This document shows, one piece after another, positions 24,639 to 32,737 of a DNA stretch of 64,000 nt (its first letter is position 1; every line of letters begins with the position of its first letter). Both the position numbers and the translations under genes were made by a program. This stretch comes from Spirosoma fluviale (lineage in GTDB: Bacteria; Bacteroidota; Bacteroidia; Cytophagales; Spirosomataceae), in contig NZ_OCNH01000001.1 in the NCBI RefSeq assembly GCF_900230225.1, forward strand, positions 1,054,001 through 1,118,000. Reading direction: 5' to 3'. The notes under the pieces are model-generated. The model was not told the DNA's origin, ran no database searches, and saw only the letters and a program-made list of their open reading frames with translations.

Positions 24639-25112
24639 ATGAACTCATTTACGCACCTCAACGCGGAAGGCAACCCGGCCATGGTCGATGTGGGAGCCAA
24701 GACGGTTACCCGCCGGACGGCCCGCGCCGAGTCGATTGTGACCTTGGGCCCCGACATTATGCAGCACCTTACCGGGACCGATATTGCCACCAAAAAAGGC
24801 CCGGTGTTTCAAACGGCCATCATTGCCGGGACCATGGCCGCCAAACGCACCGACGACCTGATTCCGCTTTGCCATTCGCTCGGTCTGGATAATTGCCAGA
24901 TTACCATTACGACCGATGGCGACGATGTTATTGTGAGTTGTCTGGTATCGACAGAAGGAAAAACGGGGGTCGAGATGGAAGCGCTGGTGGGGGCATCGGT
25001 AGCGGCCCTGACGATTTATGATATGTGCAAAGCCTTTTCGCACGACATCATCATCAAAGAGACCAAGCTGATGGAGAAAACGGGCGGTAAACGGGACTTT
25101 CGTCGTGATTAA
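24639..25112 (+). CDS. moaC: Cyclic pyranopterin monophosphate synthase MoaC
   Basis: 157 residues, the usual length. Family signatures run through the chain: MVDVGAKTVTRRTARAE, GTMAAKRTDDLIPLCHSLGL, VSTEGKTGVEMEALVGASVA and the C-terminal KLMEKTGGKRDF. MoaC turns the MoaA product into cyclic pyranopterin monophosphate in the second half of the first step of molybdenum cofactor synthesis. It overlaps mobA by 8 bases (mobA starts with GTG 25105), so the two are translated together. moaA, moaD and moaE are not in the window. Confidence 0.96.
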   Translation: MNSFTHLNAEGNPAMVDVGAKTVTRRTARAESIVTLGPDIMQHLTGTDIATKKGPVFQTAIIAGTMAAKRTDDLIPLCHSLGLDNCQITITTDGDDVIVSCLVSTEGKTGVEMEALVGASVAALTIYDMCKAFSHDIIIKETKLMEKTGGKRDFRRD

Positions 25113-25677
25113 TGGACTCATCCTTACCGGGGGCAGAAGTACCCGGATGGGGCAGGATAAGTCGCTGCTGGATTATCACGGCAAACCCCAGCGCGAACAC
25201 CTCACCGAGTTGCTCATTCCCTATTGTAAAACGGTTTACTGGTCGGTCAACGCCGAACAGGCGCGTGAAATCCATGACACACAGCAACCGCTCATTGTCG
25301 ATCTCTACGACCTGACAAGTCCATTGAATGGCATACTGTCGGCCTTTCAGACTGACCCATGGGCGGCCTGGCTGGTAGTGGCCTGCGACATGCCTTTGGT
25401 AACAAGGTTGTCCCTCGACGCCCTGCTGGCGAATCGTGCCCCGAACAAAATGGCGACGGTTTTTTATGATTCCGATGGGCACTCTCCCGAGCCGTTACTG
25501 GGCATTTACGAGCCAGCCTTTGGTCTAATTCTCCACCAGGCGTTTACTGAGGGGGCCGTTTCGCCCCGGCAGCTCCTCATGCAGAACGATGTACAAATTA
25601 TAACCATCCCGGATCGTCGCGAACTAACGAACGTCAATGATCCCGAAGCCAGGGCAGCCCTGAAACAACGCGGTTAA
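25105..25677 (+). CDS. mobA: Molybdenum cofactor guanylyltransferase MobA
   Basis: 190 residues beginning at GTG 25105 inside the end of moaC. The nucleotide-binding start GLILTGGRSTRMGQDKSLL is the standard MobA/NTP-transferase loop, and ACDMPLVT carries the metal-binding Asp. MobA joins GMP to the molybdenum cofactor to give the guanine dinucleotide form used by DMSO-reductase-type enzymes. The overlap with moaC shows translational coupling. Confidence 0.92.
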   Translation: MINGLILTGGRSTRMGQDKSLLDYHGKPQREHLTELLIPYCKTVYWSVNAEQAREIHDTQQPLIVDLYDLTSPLNGILSAFQTDPWAAWLVVACDMPLVTRLSLDALLANRAPNKMATVFYDSDGHSPEPLLGIYEPAFGLILHQAFTEGAVSPRQLLMQNDVQIITIPDRRELTNVNDPEARAALKQRG

Positions 25678-25697
25678 CTTCTGGCTTATATACGTTG

Positions 25698-25748
25698 ACT
25701 AAAGAAAATCTCTGTGAATCTCTGTTCTCCTCTGTGTATCTCTGTGGC
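25698..25748 (+). repeat. Single arm of the CTCTGTG-type repeat
   Basis: AATCTCTGTGAATCTCTG and GTGTATCTCTGTGGCAC repeat the arm sequence seen at 30201-30240, but without the opposite arm. It ends 7 bases before the ATG at 25756 and causes a false upstream extension of that ORF. Confidence 0.65.
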
Positions 25749-25755
25749 ACAAATC

Positions 25756-26352
25756 ATGAAAATATTTCTGGCAACCGGAGCTTTTTTTCTAAGCAGAGGA
25801 GCCTCAGCGCAGCGTGTATCACCATCGCCCGAATTGCAAAACTTCACCGACCAACGCATCCGGCACCAGAAAACCCTGGGTCTTACCCTCGGTAGCTACG
25901 CCTTGGCAAACATTGCCGTTGGAGCCGTTGCCGCCGGACAGACCTCGGCCGAAACGAAGTATTTTCACAAAATGAACGTGTACTGGAATCTGGTCAACCT
26001 CGGTATTGCCGGAGCCGGTTTAGTAAGCTCGCAGAAGAAAAATACGGATACCGAATCCTTGGCCGACGCGGTGAAACAGCACGAAAACATGAAGAAAATT
26101 CTGTTGCTCAACACCGGCCTCGACGTCGCTTATGTAGTAGGTGGTGCCTACCTCCGCGAGCGGGGGACGAATCAGCCCGACAAAGCCGACCAACTACGGG
26201 GTTACGGAAAATCGATCATGTTGCAGGGTGGGTTCCTGTTCGCATTTGATCTGGTCAACTACTTCATTTTTAAAAACCGGGGCGACAAGCAGGAACGCTT
26301 GCTCCTCTCGGCTACTCCCGACGGTGTCGGTCTGGTGCTTCCCATTCGATAG
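25756..26352 (+). CDS. Conserved hypothetical membrane protein
   Basis: 198 residues from ATG 25756; the longer frame upstream is translated repeat sequence and was dropped. An N-terminal signal (MKIFLATGAFFLSRGASAQ) is followed by three or four hydrophobic segments (LGSYALANIAVGAVAAG, YWNLVNLGIAGAGLV, ILLLNTGLDVAYVVGGAYL, MLQGGFLFAFDLVNYFIF). The arrangement is seen in Bacteroidota hypothetical proteins; I cannot name a function. It follows mobA by 78 bases, and the repeat between them may contribute a new leader. Confidence 0.7.
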   Translation: MKIFLATGAFFLSRGASAQRVSPSPELQNFTDQRIRHQKTLGLTLGSYALANIAVGAVAAGQTSAETKYFHKMNVYWNLVNLGIAGAGLVSSQKKNTDTESLADAVKQHENMKKILLLNTGLDVAYVVGGAYLRERGTNQPDKADQLRGYGKSIMLQGGFLFAFDLVNYFIFKNRGDKQERLLLSATPDGVGLVLPIR

Positions 26353-26423
26353 CGGTGGCTGAACTAAAGAAAATGCGGGTCTGTTCTCCGATAATTTACG
26401 AATCGCAACTGACGCCCCTGCCT

Positions 26424-27215
26424 ATGTTTCCCCATTTGTCTCCTTTTCAATCGTTTATCGACGTTGCCATTAACGTATGTCAGCAGGACCCCGAAGCGGT
26501 TGGTCTGGCAGCGGGCGGTTCCTGGGCATCGGGTGAACTGGACGCCTACTCCGACCTGGATCTGGTGCTGGTGCTCAGTAGGAAGCTGGCCCCCGACACC
26601 GAACAGATGCAGGCCTATGCGTCCAAATTTGGCCCTCTTCTGGCGTCGTTCCGGGGCGACCACGTGGGTGAGCCGCGCCTGCTGATCGCCTTGTATGAAT
26701 CGCCCCTGCTGCATGTTGATATCAAGTTTCTGACGCCCAATGAGTTTTACCAGCGCGTCGAGAATCCGGTAATTTTATGGGAGCGCGATCAACAGCTAAC
26801 GTCAATTATTGACAAGTCGGAGGCAGTTTATCCCCCGTTCGATTTTCAATGGACGGAAGATCGTTTCTGGGTCTGGATGCATTATGCCGCGCTTAAAATT
26901 GGTCGTGGTGAATGTTTTGAAGCGATGGATTTTCTATCGTTTGTTCGCAACATGGTGCTGGGACCGTTGTTGCATGGTAAACACAAAGGACTGCCAAGAG
27001 GGGTTCGGCGGGCCGAAACGACATTCAACCCAATCGACTTAGGCCGGTTACTGAAAACCGTTGCCGCACCGGATCGGAAAAGTTTAATCCTGAGCCTGAC
27101 CGAAGCCATGAACCTGTACGAAGAATTACGGGACGAACTGGCTCCGGTTGCGTTACTGAAAAATAGAAAGGCACAGGCAGCCGTTGTACAGTATCTGACC
27201 ACTATTCAGCAATAA
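26424..27215 (+). CDS. Nucleotidyltransferase-fold protein
   Basis: 263 residues from ATG 26424 (a GTG at 26355 would add 23 residues). The motif GGSWASGELDAYSDLDLVLV near residue 32 is the pol-beta type nucleotidyltransferase signature, G[GS]SxxxG then DxD, with the catalytic aspartates in DLDL. A third acidic residue is likely in LLHVDIKFL. The C-terminal half is helical. Members of this group include aminoglycoside adenylyltransferases and antitoxin-type transferases, but the substrate here is unknown. It is followed after 2 bases by guaD. Confidence 0.72.
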   Translation: MFPHLSPFQSFIDVAINVCQQDPEAVGLAAGGSWASGELDAYSDLDLVLVLSRKLAPDTEQMQAYASKFGPLLASFRGDHVGEPRLLIALYESPLLHVDIKFLTPNEFYQRVENPVILWERDQQLTSIIDKSEAVYPPFDFQWTEDRFWVWMHYAALKIGRGECFEAMDFLSFVRNMVLGPLLHGKHKGLPRGVRRAETTFNPIDLGRLLKTVAAPDRKSLILSLTEAMNLYEELRDELAPVALLKNRKAQAAVVQYLTTIQQ

Positions 27216-27217
27216 TC

Positions 27218-27694
27218 ATGACAAATCAGGATGAGATTTTTTTACGCCAGGCCATTCAACTGGCTCGTGAAGGGATGACGACCGATCAGGGCGGTCCGTT
27301 CGGCTCCGTCATTGTTCGCGATGGCGAGGTTGTGGGGAAGGGCTTCAACATGGTCACCTCTACCAACGATCCCACGGCCCATGCCGAAGTGGTCGCCATT
27401 CGCGATGCCTGCCGGAACCTGGGCACGTTTCAGCTGGATGGATGCACGCTGTACGCTTCCTGCGAACCCTGCCCGATGTGTCTGGGGGCCATTTACTGGG
27501 CGCGTCCGAGCCGGGTTGTCTACGCTTCCCAACATGCCGACGCGGCCAAAGTTGGTTTCGATGATCAGTTTATATACGAAGAAATCGAGAAGCCGCACGA
27601 ACACCGGCACATTCCCATGCACCAACTCCTGCGCGACGAAGCCGAGACTGTTTTTCAGGAGTGGGTGGCGCTGGAAAAGCGAATCCCGTATTGA
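27218..27694 (+). CDS. guaD: Guanine deaminase (CDA-fold)
   Basis: 158 residues, almost the same length as Bacillus GuaD. The zinc site is complete: HAEVVAIRDA (His55, Glu57) and SCEPCPMCLGAIYWARP (Cys85, Cys88). The downstream HADAAKVGFDDQFIYEEIEKP matches the GuaD C terminus and separates it from tRNA adenosine deaminase TadA. It converts guanine to xanthine and ammonia in purine salvage. It directly follows the nucleotidyltransferase gene, so the two are co-transcribed. Confidence 0.88.
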   Translation: MTNQDEIFLRQAIQLAREGMTTDQGGPFGSVIVRDGEVVGKGFNMVTSTNDPTAHAEVVAIRDACRNLGTFQLDGCTLYASCEPCPMCLGAIYWARPSRVVYASQHADAAKVGFDDQFIYEEIEKPHEHRHIPMHQLLRDEAETVFQEWVALEKRIPY

Positions 27695-27720
27695 AGTCAC
27701 AAAACTCCTTCGAAAAACCG

Positions 27721-27728
27721 TACTTTTG
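27721..27728 (+). promoter_or_regulatory. -7 box upstream of kdnA
   Basis: TACTTTTG fits TAnnTTTG 62 bases before the kdnA ATG. A TTG upstream is too far (about 27 bases), so the -33 element is not convincing. It is the only promoter candidate for the Kdo8N gene run. Confidence 0.45.
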
Positions 27729-27789
27729 CGGTATCAACGGTCGCCGGGCAAGTGTACGTTTCCAGGCGACCCTCTAAACGGATTACGTC

Positions 27790-28995
27790 ATGCCAGGAAT
27801 GGAATTTTTCGGAGCCGCTGAGCGCACAGAAATCAACGATGTGCTCGAGACCGGCATCCTGTTTCGGTATAATCACGAAGCACAACGAAATAATATTTAC
27901 AAAGCCCGCGAGTTTGAGGCTGAAGTAGCCAAATTAGTTGGCGCAAAATACGCCCATGCGGTGTCGAGCGGGTCAACGGCGGCTTTATGTGCCATGGCTG
28001 CGGCCGGTATCGGTGCCGGTGATGAAGTCATCGTGCCGCCCTTTACCTATATCGCTACCATCGAAGCCGTCTTGATGATCGGTGCGCTGCCCGTTTTCGC
28101 CGATATCAACGAGACACTTTGTCTGAGTGCCGAAGGCATTCGCAAGGCGATTACACCCCACACCAAAGGCGTTTGTCTGGTACACATGTGCGGACAAATG
28201 GCCGATATGGATGCCATCATGGCCGTCATCAACGAACATAATCTGGTGCTGGTTGAAGATGCCGGGCAGGCCATGGGTGCCAGCTACAAAGGCGTTTCGA
28301 CCGGTTTGTGGGGAAAAACGGGGGCCTATTCGTTCGACTTTTTCAAGATCGCGACGGCGGGCGAAGGCGGCATCATGGTGACCAACGATGAAGTTGCCTA
28401 CAAACATGCCGACTCCTATTCTGACCACGGCCACGACCATATTGGCAGCAACCGGGGCATGGAGCAACACCCAATCCTGGGGTTCAACTACCGCATCAGT
28501 GAGCTTCACGCGGCTGTTGGTCTGGTGCAAACGCGCCGGGTTCCCGAGATCATTAAAAGCAATAACGCCCACAAAAGCCAGCTTATGGCCGCTCTGGGTC
28601 AGATTCCCGGTGTGGAGTTCGCCCGGATTCCCGACACGGATGGTGATTCAGCTACGTTCCTGAACATGCTCCTGCCCGATACCGAAACAGCCCAGCGGGT
28701 TGTCGCCGAAATGAATGCAGCCGGTATTGGCGGGTTCAACTACTGGTTTACGAATATGTACCACTTCATCAACCAGTGGGATCATATCAAAGAAATGCGG
28801 ACGGCGTCGACGCTGCCCATCGAAAAATTCGGTGCGCCACAGGACTATAAAAACCTCGATATCCCCAATGCACAGGCGACCATCGGCCGATTGATTTCGT
28901 TCGGTATCCGGGCCACCTGGACGTCTGAAGAAGTGGCTACTCTGGCGTCGAACATCGAAGCTGCCATCCGGAAAGCAACACTGGTCGAAGCGTAA
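27790..28995 (+). CDS. kdnA: 8-amino-3,8-dideoxy-manno-octulosonate (Kdo8N) transaminase
   Basis: 401 residues of the DegT/DnrJ/EryC1 sugar aminotransferase family. The PLP lysine is Lys186 in SFDFFKIATAGEGGIMVTND; substrate and cofactor residues appear in VSSGSTAALCAM and VEDAGQAMGASYKG. In Shewanella KdnA uses glutamate to aminate the C8 aldehyde made by KdnB, giving Kdo8N. Assignment here rests on direct linkage: kdnB starts 31 bases downstream, followed by all three Kdo genes. On sequence alone it could be another sugar aminotransferase; in this context KdnA is by far the best reading. Confidence 0.88.
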   Translation: MPGMEFFGAAERTEINDVLETGILFRYNHEAQRNNIYKAREFEAEVAKLVGAKYAHAVSSGSTAALCAMAAAGIGAGDEVIVPPFTYIATIEAVLMIGALPVFADINETLCLSAEGIRKAITPHTKGVCLVHMCGQMADMDAIMAVINEHNLVLVEDAGQAMGASYKGVSTGLWGKTGAYSFDFFKIATAGEGGIMVTNDEVAYKHADSYSDHGHDHIGSNRGMEQHPILGFNYRISELHAAVGLVQTRRVPEIIKSNNAHKSQLMAALGQIPGVEFARIPDTDGDSATFLNMLLPDTETAQRVVAEMNAAGIGGFNYWFTNMYHFINQWDHIKEMRTASTLPIEKFGAPQDYKNLDIPNAQATIGRLISFGIRATWTSEEVATLASNIEAAIRKATLVEA

Positions 28996-29026
28996 ATTTT
29001 TTCAGCCACTACGGCTTAACGATACA

Positions 29027-30124
29027 ATGGTAGCTACACAAACCACGCATAAAAATTTCAAAGGGGTCGAGAAGACCGTTTTTGGTCGGGGGAGCTTCTC
29101 GCAACTCGATGAGATCATCGCCCCCATCCGAACCGAAAACGAAGGCTATTTCGTGTTTCTGGTCGACAATTATTTCAAAGGGAAACCGCTCGAAGGGCAG
29201 GTTCCGGCGCATGCCGAAGATCTGACGTATTACATCAGCGTTGAAGAACACGAACCCACCACCGACCAGATCGACCAGCTTCGCGACGAAATTCTGGCGA
29301 AGAAAGGGCTTCCGTCGGGCGTAGTCGGCATTGGTGGCGGCAGCATCATGGACATTGCCAAAGCTCTGTCGCTTATGCTTACCAACGAGGGTTCTTCGAC
29401 CCTGTATCAGGGATTGAATCTCATCAAGAAACCGGGCATTTACCACGTCGGCGTACCCACCATTTCGGGTACCGGTGCCGAGGTGTCGATGACGGCGGTA
29501 TTGACGGGTCCGGTTAAAAAGCTGGGCCTGAAGTGCGAGTGGACGGTATTTAACCAGATCGTGCTCGACCCTGAACTCATTGCCAGCGTACCCCGCAACT
29601 GGTGGTTCTATACCGGCATGGATACCTATATCCACTGCATCGAATCGGAGAATGGCCGGTTGAATAATGCCTACTCGCACGCCTTTGCCGAACAGTCCAT
29701 GAAGCTTTGCCGGGAGATCTACCTGGGCGAAAATTCAGGGCAGACGCCGGAGAACGACGACAAGCTGATGGTGGCGTCGATGATGGGCGGCTTAAGCCTG
29801 ACGTATTCCGAAGTGGGCGTTTGCCACGCACTGAGCTACGGCCTGTCGAAGATTCTGGGAACCCGGCATTGTTATGCCAATTGTTTGATCATGAATCACC
29901 TTGAGGACTACTATCCGCAGGGCGTTGCCGAGTTCAAAGAGATGGTCGCCTATCACCAGATCGACCTGCCGCAGGGCCTGTCGAAAGACTGGAGCGACGA
30001 TACCATCACCCAAATGGCGCATGTGTCGTACAACCTGCCGCACATGTGGCTGCACGCCATCGGCGACAACTGGCAGGAGACGATCACCATCGATGTACTG
30101 AAGGACTTGTTCCGGAGGTTATAA
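29027..30124 (+). CDS. kdnB: 3-deoxy-manno-octulosonate 8-oxidase
   Basis: 365 residues of the iron-containing alcohol dehydrogenase fold. It shows the family nucleotide loop VVGIGGGSIMDIAKALSLML, the segment VGVPTISGTGAEVSMTAVL, and metal ligands in FYTGMDTYIHCIES, EVGVCHALSYG and GTRHCYANC. The opening KNFKGVEKTVFGRGSFSQLD closely resembles Shewanella KdnB as I remember it. KdnB oxidises the C8 hydroxyl of Kdo to an aldehyde, which KdnA then aminates. It sits between kdnA and kdsA on the same strand. Confidence 0.9.
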   Translation: MVATQTTHKNFKGVEKTVFGRGSFSQLDEIIAPIRTENEGYFVFLVDNYFKGKPLEGQVPAHAEDLTYYISVEEHEPTTDQIDQLRDEILAKKGLPSGVVGIGGGSIMDIAKALSLMLTNEGSSTLYQGLNLIKKPGIYHVGVPTISGTGAEVSMTAVLTGPVKKLGLKCEWTVFNQIVLDPELIASVPRNWWFYTGMDTYIHCIESENGRLNNAYSHAFAEQSMKLCREIYLGENSGQTPENDDKLMVASMMGGLSLTYSEVGVCHALSYGLSKILGTRHCYANCLIMNHLEDYYPQGVAEFKEMVAYHQIDLPQGLSKDWSDDTITQMAHVSYNLPHMWLHAIGDNWQETITIDVLKDLFRRL

Positions 30125-30143
30125 ATTTTTAACTAAAAGGTTG

Positions 30144-30240
30144 TGACACAGAGATGCGCAGAGACTCACGGAGATACACAGAGTTTTTTCTTTTTATTTT
30201 CTCTGTGTATCTCCGTGAGTCTCTGCGAATCTCTGTGGCA
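30144..30240. repeat. Long near-perfect hairpin between kdnB and kdsA (CTCTGTG-type repeat)
   Basis: Arms 30144-30183 and 30201-30240 are complementary at about 38 of 40 bases, with a 17-base T-rich loop. It ends 15 bases before the kdsA ATG. The hairpin would form in a kdnB-kdsA transcript and could lower or separate expression of the two halves of the cluster. One arm of the same repeat recurs at 25.7 and 31.9 kb. Confidence 0.8.
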
Positions 30241-30255
30241 TAACCCTTCACAATC

Positions 30256-31107
30256 ATGTCTCAAAAAATCGTTCGCGTTGGCGACATTGAATGCGGGTCG
30301 GATGAGTTGTTCCTCATCAGCGGTCCCTGCGTTATTGAAGATGAAAAAATTATGATGACGGTGGCTGAGCAGCTCCGCGAAATTCAGGAACGGCTCGGCA
30401 TCAAGATCATCTACAAGTCGTCGTTTCAGAAGGATAACCGCTCCAGTCTGAACTACTACAACGGTCCCGGCCTGGAGAAAGGCCTCAAGATTCTGGCCAA
30501 AGTAAAAGAGCAGTTTGGTTTCCCGCTGCTGACCGATGTTCATTACCCGGACCAGTGTGCTCCCGCTGCCGAAGTGGTCGACGTGCTCCAGATTCCGGCT
30601 TATCTGTGTATGCAAACCATGCTCGTGGTGGCAGCCGCCCAAACGGGCAAGGTTGTCAACGTTAAGCACGGACAGTTTCTGGCGCCGGAGAACATGAAGC
30701 ACCCGGTCAAAAAGATCGAGGATTCGGGCAACGAACAAATCATCCTGACCGAGCGTGGGTTCACTTTTGGCTACAACGACCTGGTTGTTGATCCACGTGC
30801 TTTCTACCACATGGCCCGTACCAACTACCCCGTTGTGTTCGACGTAACCCACGCCATCCGGAAATACGGTATTCCATCGGCCGATGCGAAAGGTGGCGCT
30901 CGGGAATACCTGCCCGTACTGGCTCGGGCCGGTGTGGCTGCCGGTGTCGATGGCTTGTTTGTGGAAACGCACACCTGCCCCTCCGAAGCCCTTTGCGATG
31001 CCGCCAGCCAACTGGATATCCGGTACCTGGAAGAGTTCATGAAACCCCTCATCGAACTTCATGCTGTTGAGGTAAAATACCGCAACACGCTACCCGAACT
31101 AGCTTAA
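30256..31107 (+). CDS. kdsA: 3-deoxy-8-phosphooctulonate synthase
   Basis: 283 residues, full length. Family blocks are clear: LFLISGPCVIEDEKIMM, YKSSFQKDNRSS, LLTDVHYPDQCAPAAEVVDV, QIPAYLCMQT, NVKHGQFLAPENM and FDVTHAIRKYG. KdsA condenses phosphoenolpyruvate with arabinose 5-phosphate to Kdo 8-phosphate, the first committed step to Kdo. It is the third gene in the kdnA-kdnB-kdsA-kdsC-kdsB run. The preceding hairpin repeat and the absence of a recognisable promoter leave its transcription unit open. Confidence 0.96.
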   Translation: MSQKIVRVGDIECGSDELFLISGPCVIEDEKIMMTVAEQLREIQERLGIKIIYKSSFQKDNRSSLNYYNGPGLEKGLKILAKVKEQFGFPLLTDVHYPDQCAPAAEVVDVLQIPAYLCMQTMLVVAAAQTGKVVNVKHGQFLAPENMKHPVKKIEDSGNEQIILTERGFTFGYNDLVVDPRAFYHMARTNYPVVFDVTHAIRKYGIPSADAKGGAREYLPVLARAGVAAGVDGLFVETHTCPSEALCDAASQLDIRYLEEFMKPLIELHAVEVKYRNTLPELA

Positions 31108-31109
31108 TT

Positions 31110-31192
31110 GAATGAAGAGTTAAGAGTGAATAGTGAAGAATATGGCTTCAGACAGGATTTTATTCTACACTTTTCACTCTTCATTCTTCACT
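31110..31192. repeat. Imperfect GAAGAGT/ACTCTTC inverted repeat between kdsA and kdsC
   Basis: The left arm (31110-31142, rich in GAAGAGTTAAGAGTGAA) and right arm (31160-31192, TTTTCACTCTTCATTCTTC) pair imperfectly, about four fifths of positions. The element stays in frame with kdsC and so produces a spurious N-terminal extension. Confidence 0.6.
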
Positions 31193-31200
31193 TCCTTTCA

Positions 31201-31902
31201 ATGGTTGACATCGAAAAAACCTTCACCGCGCTCGGCGGTCAATTTGTTACGCCCGCTGATGCACTGACCGAAAAGCTTCGGTTGGTGAAAGCCATTGTGT
31301 TCGACTGGGACGGTGTTTTCAACGACGGGGTCAAGACCGAAGCGGGCAGCAGCTCGTTCAGTGAAGTCGATTCTATGGGGACAAACCTGCTCCGGTTCGG
31401 ACTTTGGCTACAGCATGACGGACAGTTACCCGTGGCGGCTGTCATTACGGGCGTAACCAATACCCTGGCCGATACCCTCGTTGGTCGCGAGCATTTCCAC
31501 GCCTGTTATTCGCAGGCCAAACATAAAGTGGATGTGCTGGCCCATCTGCTGAAAAAGCACCAACTGGAACCAAAGGAGGTTGCCTTTTTCTTCGATGATG
31601 CCCTGGACCTTTCCGTGGCTGAAGTCGTGGGTGTACGGATCATGATTCGCCGACAGGCCAACCCGTTATTTACGAATTACGTAACAACCAACGGCCTAGT
31701 CGACTACATCACCGGCAGTCAGAGCGGCCAGTTTGCCGTTCGCGAAGGTTGTGAATTGATCATAGGTCTCCTCGGCCAGTTTGACACCGTCATGGCCGAA
31801 CGTCTTCGTTACAAACCCGTTTACGACCAGTATTACCAGCAACGGCAGGCCGTCGAGCCGAGCTATTGGACAGTAGGACCCAACGGCCCGGAACCTAAGT
31901 AA
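31201..31902 (+). CDS. kdsC: KdsC-like HAD phosphatase (Kdo 8-phosphate phosphatase)
   Basis: 233 residues from ATG 31201. The longer frame from 31108 is translated repeat and was rejected. HAD motif I is VFDWDGVFNDG (nucleophile Asp35, acid/base Asp37); motif II is VAAVITGVTNT; motif IV is FFFDDALDLSVAEVVGV. Enterobacterial KdsC has about 188 residues; this one has extra N-terminal and C-terminal parts. KdsC removes the phosphate of Kdo 8-phosphate to release Kdo, the substrate of KdnB. Placement between kdsA and kdsB supports the role. Another HAD specificity is possible but less likely. Confidence 0.85.
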   Translation: MVDIEKTFTALGGQFVTPADALTEKLRLVKAIVFDWDGVFNDGVKTEAGSSSFSEVDSMGTNLLRFGLWLQHDGQLPVAAVITGVTNTLADTLVGREHFHACYSQAKHKVDVLAHLLKKHQLEPKEVAFFFDDALDLSVAEVVGVRIMIRRQANPLFTNYVTTNGLVDYITGSQSGQFAVREGCELIIGLLGQFDTVMAERLRYKPVYDQYYQQRQAVEPSYWTVGPNGPEPK

Positions 31903-31916
31903 TCACTGCCAATAAA

Positions 31917-31963
31917 CTCTCTGTGAATCTCTGTGTTACCTCCGTGCCGCTCTGTGACATAAT
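31917..31963 (+). repeat. Single CTCTGTG-type repeat arm upstream of kdsB
   Basis: CTCTCTGTGAATCTCTGTG and CTCCGTGCCGCTCTGTGACA lie 11 bases before the kdsB ATG. The sequence matches one arm of the hairpin at 30201-30240 and the unit at 21299-21319. Confidence 0.65.
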
Positions 31964-31973
31964 TTTTTAAATC

Positions 31974-32732
31974 ATGATTATCGGAATAATCCCCGCCCGC
32001 TACGGGTCATCTCGTTTCCCCGGCAAACCCCTGGCCGATATTGGCGGGAAGACCATGATTCAACGGGTGCTCGAACAGGCCAGTAAAGCAACATCACTAT
32101 CGAAAGTGGTCGTGGCAACGGATGATGACCGCATTGCCGAGGCCGTTCGCCGTCTTGGTTACGAGGCCGTTATGACCCGGACTGACCACCCCAGCGGTAC
32201 TGACCGATGTTATGAAGCCTACGACCGGTTGGTAACGGATGGCATCATTACCGGCAATTCGTTGGATTATGTCCTGAATATTCAGGGCGACGAACCCTTC
32301 CTGGACCCGGCGCAGATTGACGAGTTGGCGGCTATTTTGGACGGCTCCGTGGAACTGGCGACCCAGATGGCAACGGTCGATTCGGCCACGATGCTGCATG
32401 ATCCGAAAGAGGCCAAGATCGTCATCAACGACCAGAACGAAGCCTTGTATTTTAGTCGGTCGGCGGTTCCCTATTTGTGGGGTGTCGAACCGGATCAATG
32501 GCATGCTCAACATGCCTACCATCGTCATGTCGGATTGTACGCTTACCGGGTGGATGTCCTGGAAAAATTGACGCAGTTGCCCCCGTCGCCCCTCGAACGG
32601 GCCGAGTCGCTGGAGCAGTTGCGCTGGCTGGAAGCGGGCTATCGAATCAAACTCGTGGCAACTAATTTCCAGACTCCCAGCGTGGATAGTCCGGAAGATA
32701 TCGAGAAGATTTTACAGAGTGGGTTGATTTAG
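31974..32732 (+). CDS. kdsB: CMP-Kdo / CMP-Kdo8N synthetase
   Basis: 252 residues, full length for KdsB. The start IIGIIPARYGSSRFPGKPL is the defining nucleotide loop; ATDDDRI, GTDRCYEA, VLNIQGDEPF and SRSAVPYL follow in order. It uses CTP to activate Kdo for transfer to lipid A. The Shewanella enzyme encoded with kdnAB prefers Kdo8N, so this copy may do the same. The next gene follows after only 5 bases. Confidence 0.95.
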   Translation: MIIGIIPARYGSSRFPGKPLADIGGKTMIQRVLEQASKATSLSKVVVATDDDRIAEAVRRLGYEAVMTRTDHPSGTDRCYEAYDRLVTDGIITGNSLDYVLNIQGDEPFLDPAQIDELAAILDGSVELATQMATVDSATMLHDPKEAKIVINDQNEALYFSRSAVPYLWGVEPDQWHAQHAYHRHVGLYAYRVDVLEKLTQLPPSPLERAESLEQLRWLEAGYRIKLVATNFQTPSVDSPEDIEKILQSGLI

Positions 32733-32737
32733 CGCGT

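Noticed and set aside
25714..25755. Upstream extension of the hypothetical membrane protein
   Set aside because: These codons are CTCTGTG-type repeat sequence; the signal peptide begins at ATG 25756.
27790..28995. kdnA as a generic O-antigen aminotransferase (e.g. perosamine or bacillosamine type)
   Set aside because: No O-antigen genes are nearby, whereas the KdnB-like gene and three Kdo genes follow directly.
31108..31200. N-terminal 31-residue extension of KdsC
   Set aside because: It is an in-frame translation of an imperfect inverted repeat (GAAGAGT units). The HAD protein starts well at ATG 31201.
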